From Aphrocallistes beatrix (lineage: Eukaryota; Porifera; Hexactinellida; Sceptrulophora; Aphrocallistidae), in NCBI GenBank assembly GCA_963281255.1, contig OY725488.1:4549925-4613924 (forward strand): a stretch of DNA of 64,000 nt. Reading direction: 5' to 3'. The notes beneath the pieces were generated by a model. It was not told the origin of the DNA. It was given only the letters and a program-made list of their open reading frames with translations, and made no database searches. This document shows, piece after piece, positions 56,941-64,000 of this stretch; position 1 is the first letter of the stretch; each line of letters starts with the position of its first letter. Position numbers and translations under genes: made by a program.

Positions 56941-57613
56941 GTGCACTCTTTGAGAAAAGAGATATCGTGCTCGTTTATGCGTAGAGCCTGACCTCCGTGT
57001 AGCTTTATCTAAAACCGAACCAAGAATTTATGAACTTGTAAAAGTAAAGCAGGCCCGGCCATCATTAAACTTTGTCCTAATTATTTAACTTTTTCTAAAT
57101 ACGTAAATTATGTTGTGTTCATAATATTACAAATTATATCAACATATAATAATTTAGCGGAATCTTGCTAGATTTGAATCGAGGGTACCTGGACTTTTCC
57201 TTTCGCCTCAGGGGTACGCAGTTCGTTAAAGGTTGAGAACCCCTGCTCTATACTAATTGGGTGAAGAATCGCGGTCAGATAAAGGACTTAGTAGCTGCTG
57301 AGATGTCATCTAAGGGTGAGTTGAACAAGTCCGACGATAAGGTGGTATATCAAGGGAACACATATCTTGATAGGAGTGGTAAGATATCTAAGAGTGGAGA
57401 TAATGATAGTTGTTTTGAGTCAACCCCCATGTTAGATATTCCACAATCTAATCAAGAACTGGAACTTGATTGCTTAAACGTTGAAATAACTAATACTAAA
57501 AGTTACCAAACTACAGGGTGTAACGAAAGTGTTGATACCTCTGATCTTATAACGTAACTTGGCATATATTGATTAAATTGTCACTATTATTTATTTAGAT
57601 GCGAACCATTTCG

Positions 57614-57877
57614 TTATAATACAAGTCTGATTCGTTCAGGCATGCTAGCTACTAAATTCTCCAAAATATCAGAGCCAATACCTTCCCATGCAAATGTTAT
57701 TGATTTTATCAGTTCGTCCAGGGTAGAAATCTTATTATGCTTATGTGAACTCCACCATCGTTTTACTGAGGGAACTGATACTCCTAAGCACTGAGCAACC
57801 TCCTTCTGCATGGTACCACCTTCTAGCATGCCAATTGCTCGAGAACGAATCAAAATCCCGTGATCACGGACATCCAT
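57614..57877 (-). pseudogene. Tc1-like transposase, N and C ends fused by deletion
   Basis: MDVRDHGILIRSRAIGMLEG and KEVAQCLGVSVPSVKRWW form a Tc1-type first HTH. It is joined directly to the C-terminal tail theme (..AWEGIGSDILENLVASMPERI) without the catalytic domain. This is a deletion derivative (MITE-like). Its terminal repeats were not identified with certainty. The rest of the interval to 58870 shows no gene. Confidence 0.6.
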
Positions 57878-58871
57878 AATGAAGAATTCAAGGCAAAAGG
57901 ATTAAAAAGCTATAAAAAACATAAATTTTGACAATTGGAAAGAAAACTTGTACTAAACATAGTTATGTATACATAGTGTATCAATTATGTAGAGTTAGTT
58001 TAAATCTTTTGTGTTGTATGGTTCACTAAGAATGATACTTTTGAACTAGCAATACAAGGTTTCAACACTTTCAACACTTTCGTACTTTCGTAGTAAATAC
58101 AAATTTTGGCTCCCTGCCATTCAGCCAGTTTTACGATTTTAGTCTCAAAAATGGATTTCAGGGGTGCACCAAAGCTCATCTTCATGTGGTTAAAATGGCT
58201 AATTGCTACCATTCATAGTTACTGAGTTATTCTACCAGATATGTGACATAGACTAAAAGTGTCACTGCTTACTCATCATGCAGGATATTAAAATTTCACA
58301 TATCAAATATGAATGCACTAATGCTCCTCTACACAGTGGTGTAATTTTAGTAGATTTCATCTACGACATATGCTTGCTGAGTTATTCATGTTTGAACGTG
58401 ACATACGAATCCGCCGCTGAATCGGCTGCTAAGATACCAACACTCGTCTTCTTCATTGCCAATTAATGGGACAGTGTCATAATACGATCCTCATCGCCTG
58501 ATATCATGGCAACAAAAAGATGACGATTTGTAAACTATACCTACAGAACAAGAGACAATAGAATCTCTTTATACGGGGTTCATTTTGAAGTATAGCAAAA
58601 TAAGGAACAAATGGATGCTCTTATCAACTCATTATTGTAATTGTAAGTATTGCAAAAACTTAAGGTTTCTTTGTCGAAGATCATAAAAACATTGCCATTC
58701 AAAGTTTCTTTAATAGCGAACCTGTCGAATCAAGTCCTGCAATTCAGTTAGTGCTAGAATGGAATGGAAAAAGATAGAATATAATTATTTGTAGTTTAGA
58801 ATCTTTAGATGATAGCTATCAACTCACTATTTACACTTTTAAGCGTATATTATTATCGAGGCTTCTATGTA

Positions 58872-60184
58872 CAGGGTGTTTCAAAAGTCTTGGCCCCTCG
58901 AACATTTTAAATTATATACTACATAAGATACATTCACTCTAAATCTCATTCACCTTTCAATTCTAGTACTTTCTCAATTCGATTAAGCATACCACTCACT
59001 AAATTTTCTGATATCACAATCAATACTACTCCAGGCCAATTTCAAGTTCCGTATTAGGCTTTCCAAGGAGTTAACTTGCCCCAACTATCAGCTAATCAGC
59101 TAATATTGACCAGAGATTTTCGATAGGATTTAGGTCAGGAGAATTCGCCCGCCACTCGCCTTTCTTCCAATAGTGAGGAAAGTTGTTTCTACACCACTAC
59201 TGAGTAGATTTCGCCGTATGTGCTGGAGTTCCATCCTGCATGAATAAAAAATCGGACATGTTTGACAACCTCGATCTCTCCAATATATCTCCTGTTTTGC
59301 AAGAACGATTAACGGCAATAAGACAAGTGATACCCAATATATTGTCGCGATGATTTGTCGCGTTTACAGACTGCTTCTGTGGAATTATGTCCAGTTCTGA
59401 GAGAGCACGGTGTGACATCATGCCCCATACCATGCAGGAAATTTCACCTTGAGAACTGGGCTGATATATTTACCATTTTTGTTCCACACTCGATCGTTCT
59501 GTCGGTTTGTTGTTGAAAATAGTTCAAATGGTGACTCATCTGACCAGGAAACTTTTCTCCAATCTTCAACAGTCTAATTCTTATGATTACGGACGAAAGA
59601 AAGTCGATTCTCCTTGATCATATCTGTAATTCGTGGTTTGGGGCCGTTTGAATGCCCTAGCACCTAGAATTTGTGACAAATGCCGGTAAACAGTTGTTGA
59701 AGAAGTAGAATATCCTTTTTCAGCCAGGTTCTTGGTAATAATTCGTGTTGAATGTCTCCTTTTGTCTAAAGATTTTGATATTACTATTTTGGCGGCCCGA
59801 TTTAGAATTTTCGGACGCCCAGATCTTGACTTTGTTTCCATTGACTGACCACGTTTTGCTGCAGCCCACCATCTTTTTATGGAACGTAATTCGGCACCTA
59901 CCCTGTGAGCTACATCTTTCTGTTGTTTTCTTTAATGCCGATTGCTTTAGAACGGACTGAAATACCATAATTTCCGACATTCATTTTGATAGGATTGGTA
60001 AATGATCAGACAGGGTGAAATTTTTATAATAATCGAGAATAAATTATAGTAAATCGTTGTCGATATAGCGTAGAATACGAAAGCTGTGATTATATTATGA
60101 GAGGAGTGAGATCTAACTCTATGAATTTGATTTATAAGTTTGTTGGTTCTATTAGAATAGGTGCCAAGACTTTTGAAACACCCT
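58872..60184 (-). mobile_element. Tc1/mariner element, DD37E type
   Basis: Left end CAGGGTGTTTCAAAAGTCTT, right end the inverted TAGGGTGTTTCAAAAGTCTT. TA lies at 58870-58871. About 1.3 kb. Confidence 0.88.
59100..59980 (-). pseudogene. Tc1/mariner transposase, DD37E, frameshifted
   Basis: N-terminal HTH (MSEIMVFQSVLKQSALKKTT..) at 59980, the SRSGRPKIL hook at about 59820, then SKSLDKRRHSTRIITKNLAE. The catalytic part is at 59197-59433 (MVWGMMSHRALSELDIIP..., SDFLFMQDGTPAHTAK with an Asp) and around 59105-59150 (RANSPDLNPIENLWSIL, Glu). From the Asp of MQDG to the final Glu I count 37 intervening residues, one of them a stop codon after KSTQ. Frames shift at least three times. Confidence 0.85.
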
Positions 60185-61760
60185 AGGCTATCGCATGAAA
60201 AAGTGGTTTCGAGATTACAAATACCTAGGGTTGATGCTAGGGGAAAGTATATTCTTCCAATCGTGATGTAAAGTTTCCTTGGACTTATAATCAGTGTTTC
60301 GATACAAATAGATTAAAAGCTCTCCCCTAAAAATGTTCTTATGGCCAACCGACTACGATTATATAAACTGTATCTACTTGAATAGTAGCCGGGGCAACTA
60401 TTATTTTTCATTTACTATTTGAAGGTTTTCAATGAATTGTACCGTATAAGTGAATCAAGAATTAGTAGAATTTACTGTTACTCTTTTTTAACAGGTGCGA
60501 AAAATATTTAGCACACTTTTAGGGAGATTATTCGAGAGAGGGAATATTGAAGGCCGGCTACTGTTCGAGGTATATGATGTATTTTTCCTTTTTTCAGTTC
60601 TCTATTATCCAGTATCTTATGCTATAAAAGTCAATTCTTATAGTAATATGCTATTAACAGCCAATCTATTTAATTAATAATGCTTGGACAAAGGTTTTCA
60701 ACTAGAAATACTATTGATGTTTAAGATATAATTAGCACCACCTTGCATCAGTGTTTCACGAGTTAAATTAACCTACGACTCCAAATTCCAATGTATTAAA
60801 ACAATATAACATAGCAACTCAACAAATTGTGTAGGCTATGAATTTACTACATATGCATAATTATTATAGAAAAGACATCAGCGTTAATTTTCTAACAAGT
60901 TGCTAGCCTATTAGTGATTTTAGTAACCGAAATGCATGGTTAAATTCAATTTGCACTTGGACTAGTCCAAGTGCACTTGAATTGCAATATTAATATTTGT
61001 TTCATTATCATTGGTAAGTTTAACAATTACGAAGTATTTCCAGAAATTTTGGTACTTATTGAAAAATTTTTCATTCTATTAACATTGGTGAACCGGACGA
61101 TGACCTTCAGTTATAGTCATAAGCACCAATTTTTGAAAAGTAATGAAATCCTGGTGGGATCCAATGAGCAGGGCCTGTCCTTGAGGGAATTTAAAATAGC
61201 CGCCCTCGGCACATTTAATTTCGGCCCTCGTACTCTCCACTCGCTCCCTAATTATTCCTCAAGCAAGTTTATTTAGTCAATTTTAATTTCAGCTTCAAAA
61301 AATACTCTCCTCTTTTTTATTCTAATGATTCCTTGATTCAATCGACGAAAATATTTTAAAAACACATCCTCATTATTTATTATCACATTTTGAAGTTTAT
61401 GCTTATGATAGTTCTTTAGGCATCCGTTTTCTCTCTGCTATTCCCCAAAAGTCAACAAGTTATAGATAAATAGTACTTATCAATGAGATAGGAGAACACT
61501 TCACGGCAAATCAACTAAACTTTTAAAAACAGATCTAGTAAATTATGACAAAAATAGTATTGATATCCCGCTATACTATTAAATTTTCATATATATTTAC
61601 AAACTCTATAGAGTTAGGGTTATCCCATTTTCTACCGCTTCTAATTTGGTTAATAAATACATTAAAGTGCTATTTCCTTATTTCGAAATCATCATAAAAA
61701 GTTTGATATTTGCAATACGTATGATGACAACAATAAGGTTTCCCAATTTATACAGTATAT
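60185..61760. other. No confident gene; one possible internal exon
   Basis: At 60495-60570 a TTTTTTAACAG acceptor and a GTATAT donor bound 76 bp coding VRKIFSTLLGRLFERGNIEG with good splice context. There is no homology I recognise, so I do not call it a gene. The rest shows nothing. Confidence 0.3.
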
Positions 61761-61764
61761 CGCG

Positions 61765-62215
61765 TGCTTCGCTTCGCTTGCTTGCACTGCGCGGCTGGAA
61801 GAAAGAATGTATCTGCTAGAGGCGTCCTTAGGGGGCCTAGGCTCACATTGATTAATTATGAGAAAGATAACACCTCTAAATACGTCTGTATTACTGTTAT
61901 ATTCGATATCACTCAAAAATCATTAAATTTGAGTAATGATGACGTCCTAACAGAAGGTCGAGTCATCATTTTTGGATGAGAGTTGTAAATGAAATTTTTT
62001 AGAATACAAATGGTGAAAATGACGTCATAATTCCATGACGAGTCGACATTTTCGTCTAAGGTTAGAACTTATGGAGCCATAGCCAAAGACTCCAGTATCC
62101 AAAAATCAGTTTTCTTTGCCTAGCAATTTCTTCCATCAATTCGTTACAGATATTTATATATATGCGATACATACTAGATACATACACGTACAAACATTAA
62201 TCGAGTTTTAATAGA
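61765..62215 (+). repeat. R-family repeat, copy J
   Basis: GC head with CGCTTCGCTTGCTTGCACTG, GATTAATTATGAGAAAGATA block, a TGACGTCA at about 62020, the GGAGCCATAGCC block, CAATTCGTTACAGA, a short TA tract and the tail TTAATCGAGTTTTAATAGAA. Its middle is deleted relative to copy C. Confidence 0.85.
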
Positions 62216-62431
62216 AAGCATTTTTAAGTTTTTCGCTTTCTATGGATTTGCGCACTATAAAGAATCTCGAGATTCTAGAATGTGTTGTACATTCTAATGA
62301 CTGCCCAAATCCATAGAAGCCGCGGGACATTTGTAATATTTGCAATACTATGCAAAAGGAATAATAAACATCACCTAAATATAAATTTGCGCCTCTCTGG
62401 CCTGCTCTATTTTACCTACTGATAAACAATA

Positions 62432-63291
62432 TGCAGTAAAACCTCCAATTTGGGAACACTTTTGGGACTGCTGAAAAGTGTTCTTAATATGGAAGTGTTC
62501 CTTGTTAAGATGTCTGCCTTTTAGGGGCCTGTCATAAACTTTATGCGGTGTATGAATGTTTGTTTGTACACGTTTAACGAATCTGTATTATTAAATGTAT
62601 TAAGTAGTCCAATTGATTAAACTTTGAAAAAGTCTGTGAGACATTTCTGAGACATGTAGCAACGCTTTTCTACAATATGTCCATAAACAACACTCTCTGT
62701 ACTGATGATTGACCCTAGGACACTAGGATTGTGAATCGCATATAACTTGAGCACCTCTATAGCACTGATAACCTCCTTGTCAGAAGGCACTGAAGGTTCC
62801 GGTAAGTCCTGAGAAGTCTCATCTAGTGTGATGTCCTGATCATTGATACATGAGTGAAGTTCAGCTTCCCAGTCACAGTTGATTCCAAAGTATGAACATG
62901 GTTTCCACTGTCAATGTTACTAAACAATGGGAAATGGCTTCCTTTTCATATAAACAAGTGTCATTTCAATAATCAGTCATGCAAAGAACAAAACAAACAA
63001 CGAATACACTGATCCCCACAAACTGTGAACAAAATACGTACAGCCCACTGACTGTCATGTTGGTCCCCAGAAATTATGATAAACACTTTTGTTCCTTAAT
63101 GGGAGGTCCATATGAATGCTAAGTGACATTTGGGACACAAAAGAGTGTTCCCTGTTCACTAAATGGAGGTGTTCCTTAATGGGAGGTAGGTATCAATGTT
63201 AAAGGATAGGAGAAAATCTGGACTTCAAAATGGTGTCCCCTAAGCGGAGGTGTTCCTTAATCGGAGGTCTTCCCTAATGGAGGTTTACTAT
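62432..63291 (-). mobile_element. Tigger/pogo-like element, internally deleted
   Basis: Left end CAGTAAAACCTCCAATTTGG and right end the inverted TAGTAAACCTCCATTAGGG, with TA adjacent on the right. The internal repeats GTGTTCCTTAATGGGAGGT (63108, 63168, 63248) resemble the ends. It carries the last part of a transposase (62618-62910). Confidence 0.75.
62618..62910 (-). pseudogene. Tigger/pogo transposase, C-terminal 97 residues
   Basis: Open from 62910 to TAA at 62618-62620: QWKPCSYFGINCDWEAEL..., then VPSDKEVISAIEVLKLYAIH, and the terminal ..YMSQKCLTDFFKV. The pattern of an NC..EA segment followed by an acidic stretch, a helical EAI..L..Y.... block and a final TDFF(K) is what the C termini of Tigger/jerky-type transposases look like. 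The DDE domain is gone. Confidence 0.6.
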
Positions 63292-63749
63292 ACCTCTCCT
63301 TTCGTCTATTATCCTGCCTTTTTTAACATCTGAAATCTGCTCTTCATTAAAATTAATGCCGCTCCCAAAATTATGGATCCCAAGGATAAAATGATGTAAT
63401 TTTAAACCAAGTAAGAATAAACTGGTATCGATAGTAATACGTACGTATTGAATACAGACCTATAGAATATATTATTTACCTATGGGTTATCCATACCTAG
63501 TAATTAATTAGTGAATACTTGTATGCCTTCAGAGTTTTGAGTTATGACGTCATTTTATTTTTGACGCACCCATTTTTTTATTTTCACTTTTGCAATTCTT
63601 TGTATTATTTTACACACACATTTATAGATGATCAAAGTATGCTTCTAAATACATAGACATAACCTAAAGAACTAAATTACGACTTATAGGTGCCATACTA
63701 AGGTTTTACTTAAATTAAATATCAAGATTTTGGAGCATGAGAGAGTCAA
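63292..63749. other. No gene recognised
   Basis: Non-coding, A+T-rich. It lies in the position expected for the 3' non-coding part of the Transib-like element whose coding end is at 63750; no CACAGTG-like terminus was found. Confidence 0.4.
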
Positions 63750-63999
63750 CTAGTTTTCCTGCTCTAAAGATGGCACTCGGTTACCTTTACATTGCATATT
63801 CCTGATATGTCCTATTTGACCACAATGCTTACAAACTAAAGTTATTTTGTAGCTTGAGAGAAGCGGTTCGCTCTGGCTAGGGAGACGTATAAATATATAT
63901 TTAATGTTAGACGTGAAGGAATTTTTTCGGGAGAGATGCTCTCTGAATCGTCCAATTAGCTAATGACAAGCCTCTACCGATTCTTCTGAATATTCCTTT
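63750..63999 (-). pseudogene. RAG1/Transib-type transposase C terminus, second copy, cut by the window edge
   Basis: From the window edge on the minus strand: YSEESVEACH, a TAG, then LIGRFREHLSRKNSF..., IFIRLPSQSEPLL, and a zinc knuckle VCKHCGQIGHIRNMQC, ending at TAG 63750-63752. Compared with the element at 53040-55219 the order is identical: EEGSEACNKLIRKYRENL, IFVRLASESDPIL, VCERCGEHGHTKRAKC. The Glu that aligns with RAG1 Glu962 is kept. One in-frame stop replaces the Lys of ACNK. The rest of the gene lies outside the window, so completeness is unknown. Confidence 0.85.
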
Positions 64000-64000
64000 A

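Larger units (their letters stand above)
52135..57245 (+). mobile_element. hAT element carrying a nested RAG1/Transib element
   Basis: Ends CAGGGTTTCTTTACCTGGGG and, inverted, CAGGGGTTCTCAACCTTTAA. A perfect 8-bp duplication CTCTATAC lies at 52127-52134 and 57246-57253. Total 5111 bp, of which 3428 bp are the inserted Transib and its duplication, leaving about 1.68 kb, consistent with an internally deleted hAT. The GGGGTACGC motif lies just inside both ends. Confidence 0.93.
51937..57557 (+). pseudogene. Unidentified open frame split by a hAT insertion
   Basis: The left part runs to 52134 (..LWGKLCISMYGVNRE.. in the relevant frame) and the right part from 57254 to 57557 (NWVKNRGQIKDLVAAEMSSK.. 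to a stop). They become one continuous frame if the hAT and one copy of its CTCTATAC duplication are taken out. The N terminus is uncertain: the nearest ATG, at 51937, is in another frame and meets a stop at 52041. The protein is Ser/Asn/Glu-rich after residue 40 of the right half, with no motif I recognise. It may itself belong to an older transposon or a host exon. Confidence 0.5.

Noticed and set aside
60495..60677. 60-codon frame with a good splice acceptor
   Set aside because: A plausible 76-bp internal exon, but no homology and no partner exon in view; not called as a gene.

Overview
This window is animal nuclear DNA. It is A+T-rich, has no long uninterrupted genes, shows GT/AG-spliced coding fragments, and contains one clear metazoan gene, a WNK (with-no-lysine) kinase whose two recognisable exons lie about 20 kb apart. 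The mix of mariner/Tc1, Helitron-OTU, hAT, P-like, Transib and TTAA-site elements points to an invertebrate. A caligid copepod is my guess and nothing in the window proves it.

Left third (1-20.5 kb): a broken Helitron helicase with OTU protease domains (1.5-5.3 kb); a fold-back element with a 159-bp triplication (5.8-6.6 kb); a multi-exon, intron-bearing Gypsy-type integrase gene of KRBA2/Ginger type (8.0-10.6 kb) with a mariner next to its first exon; an unidentified terminal-exon candidate (12.8-13.4 kb); and a zone of TTAA-site elements nested in one another (14.4-20.5 kb).

Middle (20.6-41.4 kb): WNK exon 1, then a giant first intron holding a mariner, several copies of a GC-headed dispersed repeat (called R here), two broken transposase-like genes, a four-level nest of elements (29.2-33.1 kb, including one intact DD37D transposase), a broken BED-hAT transposase inside a TTAA element, an LTR-retroelement gag/protease remnant, and WNK exon 2.

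Right third (41.5-64 kb): a TTAA element split by a nearly perfect 1-kb palindrome; a THAP-bearing P-like element that carries about 1.3 kb of antisense 28S rRNA; a DD41D mariner; a third OTU gene; and a three-level nest in which an open frame is split by a hAT, itself split by a RAG1/Transib-type transposon. That transposon has CACAGTG termini, a 5-bp AATTA target duplication, all aligned catalytic residues and one frame break. Then come Tc1/DD37E remnants, a Tigger-like element, and, at the extreme right edge, the C terminus of a second RAG1/Transib-type protein.

Almost everything outside WNK is selfish DNA. The layout is best read as a time-ordered stack of insertions, and several target-site duplications date the layers relative to each other. 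The most interesting items are the RAG1/Transib element (52520-55942), its relative at 63750-63999, and the P-like family (41551-42602 and 44168-46154).
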